DNA of 64,000 nt, taken from assembly GCA_039621445.1 (NCBI GenBank), contig CP154956.1:84502474-84566473 (forward strand). The letters run 5' to 3'. Of the stretch, positions 10,067 to 22,037 are shown in pieces. Within the stretch, counting starts at the first letter, position 1. Each line of letters starts with the position of its first letter. The notes beneath the pieces were generated by a model. That model did not search any database. It was not told the DNA's origin and worked only from the letters and a program-made list of their open reading frames with translations. A program made the translations under genes and the position numbers. The DNA comes from Euglena gracilis. Its lineage: Eukaryota > Euglenida > Euglenophyceae > Euglenales.

Positions 10067-10878
10067 ACCATTCGGGCTCCGCACTGCGAGATGGTGAGGT
10101 CCTGCTTTCCTTGCCGGCTGTTCTGTTCTGGTGTGTTTGTGCGTGCGTAGGGGGTGCTTCTTACTGCTTTTTGTTGCCGGAGTTGGCTGATTCCTATTTC
10201 TGCCCTTCGACCTCAAGGAGAAAGAATTTTACTTCTACGAGTTCAAGTGGAATTATTTTACGAGGAGTACTACCTTCCCGAGGACCATTCCTTTTACCAA
10301 CTGGTGGACCGAACTTTCTTCGGAACTTCAACTTCCTGAAGGAAAAACTCAACTCCTCGAGTTCAACTGGAACAAGAATATTGCAATTGCCACAACAGAT
10401 ATCAACAACTGGACCTTCCATGAAGAATGAATCTCAAAGAAACTCTGAATTGCAAGAAGAACTTCAAAGAACTTCCAAGAAGTCAGATGAAGCTGGGGAA
10501 GGTGGAGACACAGCAGCAGCTGCAGAAGCTGGAGGGGCGGCAGCAACTCGTCCGTCCGCGGCCATCGCAACCCCCCCCCCAACGCTTCAGAGATTTCAAA
10601 ATCCCCCTCTCAACATGAGAATGGCCATGGACCATGGACAACTGTGGTCAGGAAGACAAGAAGACAGAAGGGGAATACCATCACAGGTCCAACAGACTCC
10701 CCCCCCCCCTTTTCTATGTCCACCCCCTTCCAGGGGACAAGACAAGGGCTATGGCAGCCTTCCAACAATTATCAGAAATCCAAAGGATTCAAATCATCAT
10801 GGTAATGGCAGCCATCATCCAAAAGGACCTGGGGTCCAGATTCAAGGCTATGGAAGCCATTATTCAAGAGGGCCCTTG
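10067..10878 (+). mobile_element. DIRS left end and gag-like region (segment B)
   Basis: Begins (A)CCATTCGGGCTCCGCACTG, the left extremity of the other DIRS copies, then the terminal repeat (AGGTCCTGCTTTCCTTGCCG...). From about 10,422 come frames equivalent to the gag-like region: MKNESQRNSELQEELQRTSK and DHGQLWSGRQ. It ends at 10,878 (TTCAAGAGGGCCC) where sequence from the other end of the element follows in inverted orientation. The insertion point is inside the LINE frame after WQTAERSG. Confidence 0.85.
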
Positions 10879-11390
10879 TTGCCGGAGTTGGCGATGATGA
10901 GGCCTCCTCCGACACTTTGGCGAAGTTGAACCGTCGTGGCCCCGCCCCCCCCCCCCTCTCCCATGGCTGCTTGGTTGGGGGTCCCCTTTCTGGTTGGGAT
11001 GTCTTTCTTTTTCTGCTGATTTTTTGGGTGGGAGGGTTGGGCTCACCATCTTCTTGTGCTTCGCCCTCTTGGACCCTTCCTCCCCCTTCCTCTGTCGTGG
11101 GAGTCCGAGACCATTCAGGCTTAGCACTGCGAGATGGTGAGGTACTGTGCACCCCCCTTTGGGCCATAATATTTCCAATTTTTGATACGACCCCAAGTCG
11201 CAAATAATGGGCTTGGAAGGCCCCAAAATTTTTCCACTGACCCAGCTGCTGGACTTCTTCCACTTGCAAACCAGCATTTTTCCACCATAAAACCCCAGCC
11301 CCTCTGGTGCTGTGGGGTTTCCAGTGGGTGGTGTCCACCCCCCCCCCTCTTGCAGAATTTCTCTGGTAAGGGAATTCACCCTTTCTGTTA
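10879..11390 (-). mobile_element. DIRS recombinase C-terminus plus internal complementary region, inverted (segment D)
   Basis: Minus-strand reading gives the missing half of the recombinase: HWKPHSTRGAGV (HxxR), VEEVQQLGQWKNFGAFQ, then HYLRL with the nucleophile tyrosine. The internal complementary region follows (plus coordinates about 11,041-11,143) with the junction GTCCGAGA/CCATTC. The piece starts exactly where segment C stops, and ends at CCGGCAACAA where segment E should begin. It is therefore the displaced part of the same element. Confidence 0.85.
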
Positions 11391-12180
11391 ACCACCACCC
11401 CATCCACGCTGTGGTGACCAACCCACCGAACTTCCGGAGTACCCTAAATTTCCGGATAACCATAGCCCACTGACCTTTCCGATAACCTCACGACGAGCGT
11501 TGTTGAGTGTTGACGAGTGTTGACCCCTGAACTGAATATCCCCTGGTGGATTCTAAGCCTCAGCCTTTGGTGCAGAAAATCTCCAGCACTGTCTACCATG
11601 GTTGGAAACTGTGATGACAGTAAGGCGAGTGGAGCCGGGCAGGTGTGAGTTAAGAGTCTCCATGCGTTTTTTTTTCAACTCAATCTCAACCGACATGTCC
11701 AGGTTTTTTTTGTTTACTCGCTTTTGACGGGTGGCTCATTATCAGATTGGATGTACCTCTTGATTACGGAGCGTGCTGGCCACTCACTCCAGCTTTGAAA
11801 TCCTGGATCACACCCTGCGGAGTGGACGTGGTCGCCACCCCCCCCCCCCCTCACAGGGATGTCGGAAATGTCATACAGCCCCCCCCCCTACTTGTCACAC
11901 GGCTGCGCGCACGGCCCCACCCCTCCGTTGGCCTGGTCCGTGGTCCATTGATAGGCCGGGGCCAGGACTGGACTGGTACTGCGCATGGCACCTCGGGGGC
12001 AATGTGCCTGACCAGGCCTGCCTGTGACGGTTCGGTGCCCGACAGGAGTACTTGCCTTTCTGAGGGGGACATCAGCTGGCAGAGGTAAAGAGGAACCAGG
12101 GCAGCTGAGAAATATGTAGACAATACAAGCCCGAGCTCCCTCTGCATGCCCCCATGCCCCATGGACCTGATTTTTGGTTG
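11391..12180. other. Unassigned sequence between DIRS segment D and a TTTA microsatellite
   Basis: No supported gene. Contains C-runs at 11,838-11,850 and 11,880-11,889 and imperfect TGTTGAGTGTTGACGAGTG repeats near 11,500. It separates the inverted DIRS piece from the inverted LINE RT fragment, so some of it may be a later insertion. Confidence 0.4.
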
Positions 12181-12182
12181 TT

Positions 12183-12213
<31 letters not shown>

Positions 12214-12214
12214 C

Positions 12215-12277
<63 letters not shown>

Positions 12278-12330
12278 TTTTTTTCTTTATTTATTTCTTT
12301 AGAATTTATTTATTTATTTATTTTTGCAGG
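12181..12330. repeat. (TTTA)n microsatellite
   Basis: About 150 bp of TTTA/ATTT repeats with few interruptions. The YLFIYLFI frame it produces is spurious. Confidence 0.97.
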
Positions 12331-12689
12331 CTGCCAGAACAGGGGTTCTAGGGATACCACCTTGCACACCACGACCCCTCCCCACACGGACGGCTGCACA
12401 TTGGATGCCCTCCCCCCCGGCCTACACCACTGACACCAACGAAACCCCCCCTGGCCTTTTGGAGGCTTTTCAACGTGCACAAACACACCCAAGCCTCTCG
12501 TAGCAGGTGTGTTTCTGGAAGAACCAACCTAATATAGCTGAGACGTCTCTGAGCCCCTCCACCCCGGCCCTTGGCCTGCCTACACGCCTCCTCCTCTGTT
12601 TTCTACGTCGTCCTCTCTCGGTCCGCCGCAGCCATCGACCTGTCATTGTTCTCTCTTGGTCCGCCGCGGCCGTAGACCTGTCGCTGTAA

Positions 12690-13005
12690 TGACCAACAGT
12701 TCACCGATCAGTAGCCCGTCATCGAGGTACCATGAGGACCAAAGCAATTCGGCTTGTTATCCGATCGTTTCCACTATGGGTTGAAGGCCCACTGCGAAGC
12801 CAATCGGCCCAAGAGGGCAGCCTTGGTGCGTGCCTGTTGCCTCTTGTGCAGAACCCGTCCCTCGCTGAACAGTTGCGCCGGTTGGCCGTACGCAAACCGC
12901 AGGTAGTTGAACAGCGCGGGTGTGCGTGTCTGCGCCTCTTGGAGAAGGACGGTGCGGTCGAGGCCGATTCGGTTGGCCAACCGCTATGTCTCAACGGCCA
13001 CTCCT
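12690..13005 (-). pseudogene. LINE reverse transcriptase palm fragment (segment W)
   Basis: Minus-strand reading from about 13,000: RLANRIGLDRTVLL (position of the 'D..NAFN' block), PALFNYLRFAYGQPAQLF, then after a frameshift QGCPLGPIGFAVGLQPIV (RT block QG.PLGP), an internal stop, and WYLDDGLLIG with the YLDD catalytic aspartates at 12,718-12,729. The next expected block (thumb, LNLAKC) is found in plus orientation at 8.68 kb, so this is the upstream part of the same LINE, now inverted. Stops and frameshift show it is dead. Confidence 0.7.
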
Positions 13006-13607
13006 AATTACAAAGAGCGTAACGTGTCGAGTTTTGGAATTCACCATCGCTGAAAATAAAGAGCTATGTGCATTATGGACGAATTCTGTGGCCACTGTTG
13101 AAAGCCCCTTGAGAAGTACTTTTGATTGATGGGCCAACATGGCATCAGAAGTGTCAAATCTGCCAATTTTGACCAGCCAATTTCGGCCAAAGTCGCCCAA
13201 AACTGCCCCAAACATGGATATTTGGGGCGAAATCCGTGATTCGTCGGTTCGGGCGTGAACCCGGAGCCTAGAAACGGTTTCAAGAAACTGTGTCCCAGAC
13301 AACACAAAAAAGAACACACACTCCACTCACCCGTTCCTTTTGTTATGGGCACACCACATACATACCATCCACTCTCTGCCATCCTTAATCTGTTTCCCCC
13401 ATCTGTTCGGTTCGCCCCACCACCGTTGTTGATTGACCCCATCCCACAGGAAAAAACAAGTTTCCCCCATCTTCAGAAGTGAATGCTTTATGATCCCATT
13501 TAACTCATTTCTGGCGGTGAACCTTGCTTGCAATAATTATCACCCATCTTTGTGATGTTGCTTTGAAAGCAGCTAACCGTTTCGAAATCTGACATATTCA
13601 GGTGAAA

Positions 13608-16600
13608 ATGACCGATTACGATGGAAGTGAGAAGGTTCGCCACGTTGCTCAGAAGCACCCCGCAGAGTTATGGTATTTTATCACTATTGTGCTGTTGGTG
13701 ATAATTGTGATGCTTGGATTCCTTGCTGCCTTCGTTCCCTGGGCCATGGTGGACATTTCAGTTGGTACTCGCGTTTGGGCATATCCCTTCAAGTCATGTT
13801 TTTCCGACACCTTTAGCCCTGTTCACCAGCAGACTTGCATGGACAACGACTTTTTTGCTGGGAGCAACGGAAAGTTCGGCGCCCCAGTCACACAAGGGAA
13901 CTCATTCTGTGAGTCTGTTGTCCTCACCGTGATCGCCTTTGTCCTCACTTCTGTCCTTGGTGCAGCGCTCACTTGCATCGCCTGTGGCATTCTCGTTCTT
14001 CTTCTGTGGTCACACACAGGCTTTTGTCTTTTTGATTTTAAGCACGCCGGAGAAGGAAGTCCACGACATGCCGTTTTTTAGTCGGGTGCTCACCCCCCGG
14101 GGGGTGCCTGCCTGGGCAGGCACTCCTGATTCGACCCCGGTAGGGCACACGGCCAAAAGTGCCCTCACAGACCCGACGCCAAAGGCGCCGGGGAGCCAAA
14201 AATGGCCTATTTTCAAAGGAATGTGCGCCGAAATCCCCCCCCTGGGCAGGCACTCTTTGGCACTCCAGACTCCCCGGTCCACGACCACCACCTGACTCCG
14301 TTTTTGGGGGGCTCCAGCGTCCGAACCGGCGTGCTGGATGCTGATGCTGGTTCGGGCGTGAAGGTGGCAGGGTCATCATCTGAGCAGTTTTGGGTCATTG
14401 TCTGTTATCGCACGATGGACCCCCCCTTTCAGTTATCGCACGACGGACCCCCGTTTCGGTTACCACACGACGCCTTCTTTTCCTCTTCCGGTGACTGCAT
14501 AGGGTTATTGGGAGGACTGGGTTAGGGATAGGACCTGTCCTTGCTTGTGAAGCTTCAGCCTTTTTTCGAATTCGGCCAAATTTGGGCCAATTTCCCTTTT
14601 TTCCCCTGTTCAAGAACGCAAATCCCCTTTCCGGGCCACAAGCGGGCTTTATCTTTCGTTCTCCCTCCACATCTTCTGCCTTTGGGTTTCCCTTGTGTTT
14701 GCCAAGGTACGGCAGGGCCATGTCGCCAAACCCTGACGGTACTTGTTCGACCGCCAAGTGGGGTTAAGGCAACACGGTCATGTTGCGCAACATGGCCGTG
14801 TTGCCCCAACCCTTCAAATAACCCTAAAAATTCCGACTTTTTTCCGAAAATTTTGGCAAACAAGTACCACCCTAACCCTATCCCTTCAAATCACCACAAA
14901 AACCACCCAAATGGCCGAAACAGACCCCAAGGGAAAGGATTTCTGGCCATGCAAAGGGCGATAAGTGAAAGGGGGGGTCGGCTCTGTGTGTATTTCCGGT
15001 GGTCGCCGTCGTGGTGGTCGGACCGACCATGGTCGGGCCGACCTGTGGTCGAGTCATTTTCCTTCATATTTGAAAAAAAATTTTGGGGGGGGGCTTAAAA
15101 ACTTTTTTAGAGGGGGGGGTGGACTTATTTTTGGTGGTCGCTAGCGACTTAGTCGCCAGACCACCAATGGTCGCTAATGACTAGTCGCTAGCGACCACCA
15201 AAAAAGTCCATCACCAATTTCTCGCTCGGGGCCAGGAGTCGGTGCATTCTGGAAACCTTGGTTCTCCCAAGTGGCCCCGAGGGAGGGGGAGGGGGTTTCC
15301 AAAAGCGGGTTGAATTTTGAGGCGAGGCGACCACACACAGGGGGGGGGGGGACTGCCGTCCAGAAAAATCCCAGCTCTCCAGGGCTACAAGACCTACTAA
15401 ATCTGTCGCATACTCACCAGGATTTTTTTTGAAGGTGGTGACCAGGTGGCCAGGGGCCACCTGGCCATGAGAAACAGCATAACTACTGCATGTAGTAACA
15501 GTAATGGCATGTATGCTACTGCATGTAGTAACAGTAATGGCATGTATGCAATCCATGCGCATGCATGCAGAAACTTGTTGTTGGGTCACTGGTCAAAAGA
15601 CCAAGCATCCACCAGTCCATTTCCTCTTTGGGGCAGAAAACAGCCTGGAGGTGTCCCATCATACTTGCTGCATTCATTCAGGTGGCCCTTGTGTTGATCC
15701 TCTTCACTGCCCTTCTGGCGTGGATCCTCTGGATCTTCTTTGCAGAGTACACTTGTGCACCAAACAGCATCTTTCCTATCCATGGCTATTCATATGGCTG
15801 GATCTGCTACATCTTTGTTTCTCTGGTTTCTATGGCGTCAATTTTCACTGGAACAATGGGATTCCTTGCACAGAGCACCACCTGAATTTCCCTCGTGCAT
15901 TATTCAATACCACCCCCCCCCCTTATTGTCCCCCCCCCCCTTATTGTCCCTGGGCCCCGGCCGACGGGGGATTTTTTGGCCCGGCCAATGAAATTCCTTT
16001 GGTACCCCCTTCTTGTCCCCCCCCTTATTGTCCGGTCGGGCCTCCCGGGGAGAGGTCGGTGGGACAATAAGGGGGGGGGGTGGTACCTTTGTTTGTCCCT
16101 CAGTTACCATTACCCCGCCAAACGACCCCACCCCAAGTGATCCTCCGAGGACCGGCCGGAATATGAATAAAATTTTTCGTAAGTTAAAATGGTTGTATTT
16201 TTATTCAAAAATTTCCATTTTTTTGACCTGATGGAAAAAATGGTGTAGATCACAAAAATTCCCACAATTTCACACAAAAATTCCCCCCAAAATGGTGGGG
16301 GGTGACATCAAAAGTTTTGTTTCCCGACCCCCCCTAAGTGGCCCTCCGGGGTCCTGGCTAGGACAAAGGGGGGGGGTAATGGGGGGTACTGTGGAATGTC
16401 CATTTTTTTTGTTATTGTGGGAGAGCACAAGAAAATGAGATTGGCCACATCCTTGTGCTGCTGAACCCCAGTCTCCCTTCAAGAATTTTTTGACCTTCGT
16501 TTTTTTCACCCCCCCCAAAACTGCCAATTTTTAATCCTGAGATTTTTTTTTTGTGAAAAAATGTGGTTTTCCATCAGAAAATCACGTATTTTTGGGTTCA

Positions 16601-17024
16601 TTTTTCAAAAAAATTCCCCGGCCAAAATCCCCGCTCCCCCGGGGTTGGTGAAAATGCTGTGGTGGGTGGGTGGGTGGGGTCGACCCCCCCACCATGGGTG
16701 GGGGGGGGTCGATTGAGCAAAAAACCCAAAAATAAGGCCCCCAAAAACGACAATTTTTCTGGGCCTGCAAAGTTTTTTGGTCCCCCAGGTTCGGGGGGGT
16801 CGACCCCCCTAAAGAGTTCTTCCTTCCTGTGCAGCCATGGGAAGTGCTGTGAATCCAGGATCAAGCAGCAGGATCGCGATCATGTCCAATTGCCCAACGA
16901 CAAGGACTTGCCTGAACTGGACGGGTACCCTTTGGAACCTGATTACCCAGTGGCGAGTTTTGCGTCACCAACACCACTTCCGCAGACTCCTGTGGACCCT
17001 TATCTGCACCTTACCATTGACTAG
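13608..17024 (+). CDS. Four-transmembrane protein gene, amastin/claudin-like topology, three exons
   Basis: Exon 1 starts at ATG 13,608, just after a CAG at 13,599-13,601. It encodes a short cytoplasmic N-terminus, TM1 (LWYFITIVLLVIIVMLGFLA), a cysteine-containing loop with WAYPFKSC and QQTC, and TM2 (VVLTVIAFVLTSVLGAALTC), fading out near 14,003. Exon 2 begins near 15,683 after a pyrimidine-rich TTCATTCAG and gives TM3 (VALVLILFTALLAWILWIFF), a short loop with a Cys, and TM4 (YGWICYIFVSLVSMASIF), ending by 15,885. A candidate exon 3 (16,835-17,024, after TCCTTCCTGTGCAG) encodes a charged tail ending at TAG. N-in, Cys-loop, four TMs and a tail fit amastin-like or claudin-like membrane proteins; the family is not proven. 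No GT donor falls in the phase needed at exon ends 1 and 2, so exact borders are uncertain. The introns contain transposons. Confidence 0.55.
14076..14270. repeat. GTGCCTGC/GGGCAGGCAC inverted-repeat element in intron 1
   Basis: GGGTGCCTGCCTGGGCAGGC near the left and CTGGGCAGGCACTC near the right frame a core with GACGCCAAAGGCGCCGGGGA. TTAGTCGGGTG at its left also occurs at the left end of the element at 23,248-23,759. Confidence 0.5.
15050..15225. mobile_element. Partial palindrome-ended element, CGACTAGTCG family
   Basis: Contains TTTTCCTTCATATTTGAA, then GGGGGGGGGCTTAAAAA, then GGTGGTCGCTAGCGACTTAG and a second GACTAGTCGCTAGCGACC, then AAAGTCCATCACCAATTTC. The same order occurs at the right end of the element at 22,038-23,010. 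Only this end is present. Confidence 0.7.
15910..16083. mobile_element. G-tract TIR MITE with TA duplication (intron 2 of the TM gene)
   Basis: Starts CCACCCCCCCCCCTTATTG and ends with the inverse GACAATAAGGGGGGGGGGTGG, with TA at 15,908-15,909 and 16,084-16,085. CCTTATTGTCC is repeated inside each end. Confidence 0.88.
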
Positions 17025-18420
17025 CCAGTTTGGTCACTGTCAAGCAGGGATTTTTTTTGCCAGGGATTGATACTACAGAGGTGCCCGGCAGAGTTTTTTT
17101 TTCAAGTTCGTGACCCGGGGTGGTCCTGGCTGAGCCCCCCCCCCCCCTGCCCGACCCTACCCGACCGTCTTGGGAAATCAAATTTTTTTGGCCTTCGCTT
17201 CGCGGCGGGCCGAAAATCGGTCGCCTGAACTGCGCAAGCTTCTTTCTGAGTCAGAAGACCCCCCCCACGGGTGGGTCTGGAGCCGGACCCCTGGGGGGAG
17301 TGTTAACCCCCCCCCCAATAGCCTGGCGGGTTGTCAGGTTGTTGGACCCAATTTGCACCATGGGCCCTTTTTCAGTTGTAAAGGAATTTTGCCTCAAAAA
17401 GGGGGGTAAAGTTACTAAAACCATCTTTTCCCCTACCCCCGCCAAGTTATTCGGCCATTGCAATTTGCATTTAAAGGAGCAAGGGCCCCCGCCAGGTTAT
17501 TTGGGGGGGTTTGGGTTTCGGTGTGAAGCGCCGAAAATTTTTGGAAATGGCCTCAGACAGCCCGATTTTTGGGGATGGGAGGAGAGAACCCACGGGATTC
17601 ACACCAACCACACAAGGTGAGCGTATGTCCCCAGAGTGCTCGCTCGACTAGTCGTTAGCGACCACCAAAAAGTCCATCATCAATTTCTCGTTCGGGACCG
17701 TACCTGGCACTCACCACACAGCAAACTGGGCCAGAAGCGAAGTTGGCTCTGGACATAAACGGAGAAGCTTCAGTGCAACTGAGGTGGGGGGGAGGGGTCC
17801 AGACCCCCTCCTCCCTTCGTACAGGTCCCTTCGGGGGGGGGGGGGTCCGGGACCACCCCTCCCCTGGGAACCCCCCCAAACTTTTTCGGTGCTTTGCGCC
17901 GAAAAATAGGTATAAAAAGATATAAAATTTGGTGTATATTGTGACTGATTTTTCAAAAACGCGATGGCACGAAAACACTACTTTTGGGCCTCTTTCAAGG
18001 CCCAATTTTTTTTTCTTGCGCTTCACACTGGAAATTGTTTTTTTTTGCGTAGGGGGAGGGTGGTGGTCCGACCCCCCCCTCCTATCCACAGACCGCACCC
18101 AATACCAGGACTGTCCTTTGTTTGGGACCAGAGGGAGAATATCCGGTTCATCAGCTAGGCACAGATACACAAATCCAGGATAATTTCATTGATTACTGAG
18201 CCCTGTTTTCCATTTTCCCAAAAATCCCTGACTTTGACGAGCAAGGCTGCTTTTGAGCTGCAGCTGGAATGAGGTAGTTGGTTGACCAGCAAACAGTGGA
18301 CGCCAACAAGTCCACACGGTGTCGAACTTTTTCTCCACTGAGTTTTTTTCTTCTGAACAAAATGGGCGTTCATTTCGGATTTTGTAAAGCAACTTGGTTT
18401 TTCTGGTGTCTTGAACTTTT
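17025..18420. other. Non-coding, G/C-run-rich; solo palindrome end at 17,644-17,700
   Basis: No supported gene. CGACTAGTCGTTAGCGACC at 17,646 followed by AAAGTCCATCATCAATTTC is a lone end of the palindrome family. AGTCAGAAGACCCCCC at 17,252 recurs at about 20,244 and, shortened, 21,191. Confidence 0.5.
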
Positions 18421-18978
18421 ATGATACAAGATGCAGTTTCTAGCAGGTCAGACTCGCCAAAACGCAAAATGCAGCCTGCCATCCTGTACAGTCCATTGTG
18501 GTTTGCACCCAGGACGTCCACTGCTGTATTCTTTCACCCGATTCCATCTCTTGCAGAGATCTCAACCTTTGACTCTGACTGTGAACACTGCAGAGACAAA
18601 ACATTCCTTCCCGAGTTTTCTCTCCCATTTCAAAGGTACATTGCACACAAAACATTGGCAAAAGGAGGACTCAAAGAATGTTTGGAGAGGGCTTTCCCAA
18701 GGAAAGTACTACTTGGGGATGGGAAGGGCATCATTTGGGGAGGGGATGGGAATTGTTTCAGCCTGCATGATCAATTCGCCAAAAGCAGCCCAGAGCAAGA
18801 GGAGTGGGCAAAAGTGACCAGAATTGGGAAAAAGTACCATAAAGAAGCGAAATGTGAACCAAAGTGGCCTAAAGTGCCCAAAGGTGGCCAAAAGGAACCA
18901 AAAGCAGCAAAGGAACCAAAGGCATCCAGAAAACCAAACGTGACCAAAGTGGCCAAAGCAACCAAGAAGCACCATTGA
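18421..18978 (+). repeat. Dispersed exon-like module plus AAAGTGG minisatellite (ORF of uncertain status)
   Basis: An open frame of 185 codons. The middle encodes SLAEISTFDSDCEHCRD, closely matching SLAEISTVHPRCEHCRG at about 21,110-21,170; DNA around both contains CATCTCTTGCAGAGAT. The lysine-rich tail (18,790-18,975) is simply the AAAGTGGCC-type minisatellite. Could be a gene fragment copied with a repeat. I do not assign a function. Confidence 0.3.
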
Positions 18979-20925
18979 GGACTTGAAAGCTGATGCGGGC
19001 AATTTTCGAGTGGCTGGCCTGAACTTCATTTCAGCGGAGCCCCCCCCCCCCCCCAGGGGGTCCGCAGCCTGGGTGGGAGGTGCTGGCAACCTGGGGGTTG
19101 GGTCCCCTCCGGCTTCAGAAAACCCCTGATTCCCGCACAGAAGGGAGGGGTCTGACCTCCCTTCCACAAAGGGGGGGGGGTCCGGACAAAGACCTCACCA
19201 AAAAATGGCATTTTGGGGTGGTTTTTGGGTTTTCACCTTTTATTTTTGGCTGAAAAATGCCAGCCCAGCTTGGATTTGGGCTTTTGGGGCATTTTTTGAG
19301 TAATGAAACAGTTCCACCGGATCCCCCTTTTCTCAATTGTGGGGGGGTACAGCCAGCACCTTTTCCAGCTGGCCCGTGGGACCCTCCGGGGGCGGGGGGG
19401 GGGGGGGACTTGGGAAAACCCCTGTCGGGAACCCCACAACCCTGTGAGTGGTGGGTGGGGGTGAGGCGTATTTTAAGGCATTGCAAGGCGCCTTAAAAAG
19501 ACATAATGCCTGCTTTCCGTATTTCCGGGGCTGCCAATTTTTGGTCAACCTTCCCCCCTCCAACTCCCTGCGGGGGGTCCAACCCCCCACCGGCCTTCCT
19601 GTCCAGCCCACGTCAGCAAGATTTTCTGGAAAGTAATTTTTTCTCACCTGAGCCAAAGTTTCCTCGCAAACTCAGCCAAGACCAGACTGAATAAGAGGCC
19701 GACCCCACCCCAAGGGTGGGGGGTAGATTTTTTAAAGTTTTTTTTGAGTTTAAGCAAGTTGAGGGGGTTGTAGGAACCTGCTTGGTGGACAAAAGGGGGG
19801 TTATAAAAACCTCAGGTGGTGGGGGTTGGCTGGGTAGGCACCAAAATGGCCGCTAATGACTTTTTTGCCCATCGTTGGTGCCCTTCCACTGATGGCCGCT
19901 GATGGCCTAATGGCTTCTTGGCTTGCTGCCAATGGCTTCTCAGACGAAGAAAATTTTCTTCGGATGGATTTTGGGGACTGCAGGTGCTTTTTGACCCCCA
20001 CAAGTTATCTCCTGCATCATTCGTATGGTGTTTCCATTTCGCTCTTCAGTGGGCCCTCAACGCGTTAAGTGAAGAAGGGGATGCGGTTCTGCACCACTGC
20101 TTGTGCAGGCAGGGCTGGATGGAAGGAGGTTTCTTGCTTCTGTTGCCCTGTGGTTGTCAATCAGATTTCCTGCACTCCCCCAGGCAGGGATCTGTGGGAA
20201 GTCCCTTGGGTATTGGGGTGAGGGCAGGCTTCTTTTTTTAAAAAGTCAGAAGACCCCCCCCCTGGGGGGTCCCCATCCCTGGGGGTCCCACGCCAGGCTG
20301 GGTGGTTGGACAGGGGCTGGACAGGCTTCTTTTTAACCCCCCCCCCCCCAGCTGGCCTGCGACCGCCAAGCTGGCGGTCGCAGCCACCTCCCCTCTGCGG
20401 GGTCAAGGTGGCTCCCCCCTTGTCGTTAACCCCCCCATGCCAATGGCGCTTTCCTGGAACATGATTTTTTGTTTGTGCTGACCACAGTTACCAAGGAAAC
20501 TCAGGCAATTCAAAATTGTGTCGGATCTTCTTCTTTTTGCCAGGACTTTGAACGTTTTCCCCTGTAAGTTTGGTGATTTGATGTTATATAGAGGTTTAAT
20601 GGTGCAGTTGTGGAGGCCACTTGTTGCGCACAGTCTGTTTTTTTTATGGTACTGTGCCGTTGGCACACCCCCGTGTCAACGACACTTTTTTTTTGGAATA
20701 TTGGCATGTCAACGACAAAGGGGGGGGGTAGTGGGGAAGGGGGTGGTCCAAAATGCCGAAATTGGAAAATTCAATATAATCCCTCACTTTCAAGCAATTG
20801 CACATTGTTTTTTGATGTTTGGGTGAGCTGAAAGTGTGTCCGACCCCACCCCGGGGGGGGGGGTGACTGGCTTTTTGGCAGAAAATGCTTTTTTTTTTGG
20901 TGATCACTGGGTCCAACTCCCAGCT
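18979..20925. other. Non-coding stretch with G/C runs
   Basis: No supported gene. Holds polyC/polyG tracts (19,040; 19,390; 20,340) and a segment GAAGAAGGGGATGCGGTTCT near 20,068 that recurs at about 27,590 (GAGAAGGGGATGCGGTTCTG). Confidence 0.4.
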
Positions 20926-20929
20926 GGCC

Positions 20930-21240
20930 CAACCTGCCCACCATCCAGCTGTGGATTCATGCAGAGCCTGCACTGTACATTCATACTCTGGCGTGAAAAA
21001 CGTTTGGCGCAAAGGGATGCCCAGCCGCTTTCATCGCCTGATGACGTGTATTCCTCCTCTGAGCTTTTTCGCTGTTGGGCTTTCCCCTCACCCCTTATAT
21101 TCTTTCCCGACGTCATCTCTTGCAGAGATTTCAACTGTCCATCCCCGCTGTGAACACTGCAGGGGCTACAGTCTGCAGTCTGCTTTTTTCACTCAGAAGA
21201 CCCCCCGGGGGGGGGGGGTTTGTGGTTCGGAGGCTCAGGT
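20930..21240. repeat. Dispersed exon-like module (copy 2)
   Basis: ATTCATGCAGAGCCTGCACT through TTTGGCGCAAAG parallels 30,505-30,600, and CATCTCTTGCAGAGAT followed by GTGAACACTGCAG parallels 18,540-18,595 and 30,695-30,750. Each copy carries a pyrimidine-rich stretch plus CAG resembling a 3' splice site. Confidence 0.6.
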
Positions 21241-21249
21241 GTGAGTCCT

Positions 21250-22030
21250 GGAAAGAAATCCCATTTTGCCAAAAATGCCCTCACCCCAACCAATTCCATA
21301 TTCCAAACCATAAACATAACCCCAACCCTGCCTAAATTCAACCCAAACCCTGCCCAAAGCCAACACCAAACATGCTCCGGCGCATCACAAACACGGAAAA
21401 AAATCTGCAGTGGAATTTTGGAATCTGGGGGCTGGTCAGCAAATTTGTTCGGGGCAGCATTGGGACTGCTGATGAATGCTAGGAGTGAAGGCACTCCAAT
21501 TTAAAGCCCCCCCTGCCCCAGACCGCGGCATTTAGGCAGAAATTTCAAACTCAACAAAGATGCCCCAAACTGCTTTCTGTGGGGGGCATGGCATGCATCC
21601 ACGACAAAAAATATTGCTGTTTGCACATTTTTTGACAAACTGTTTTTTTTCCAAAAAAAACAAAAACAAAAATGCTTCCTGCAAAACGCCTGCTCTTGGG
21701 TCTGGATCCCTTCATCACCCCTTTGGTAATAAAGAGGTCTCATGGGTCTTTGCAAATTTCATAATGTTAATGTTTTTTGTTTGATTTCATTTCCTACCCC
21801 CCTTCCTGCCCATTCTACCTGTTCTACCGTCTCCCACCTTTGTGCCCGCTGACCTCAGAAAGTTTTCAGCTTTCAAAATTTTTTCAAAAAACATTTCCTA
21901 GAGTTCAAAATTCGAAGCATTTTTTCCAATGCAATTTTTGCCTCAAATTAAAGTTGAAAGAATGTGTTTCCAGGTTTTGCAAATGGGAGATGAAAATGTC
22001 AATTTCTTCTTCTCACCAGCCCAGGTAACT
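21250..22030. other. AT-richer non-coding stretch
   Basis: Lower GC, few G-runs; contains repeats of CAACCCTGCCCAAA type and a short A-rich run at 21,652-21,672. No supported gene. Confidence 0.4.
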
Positions 22031-22037
22031 GCCCTCT

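Noticed and set aside
12146-12433. YLFIYLFI membrane protein
   Set aside because: Pure translation of the TTTA microsatellite.
14868-14884. Telomere-like CCCTAACCCTA
   Set aside because: Only about two copies, no array, internal position.
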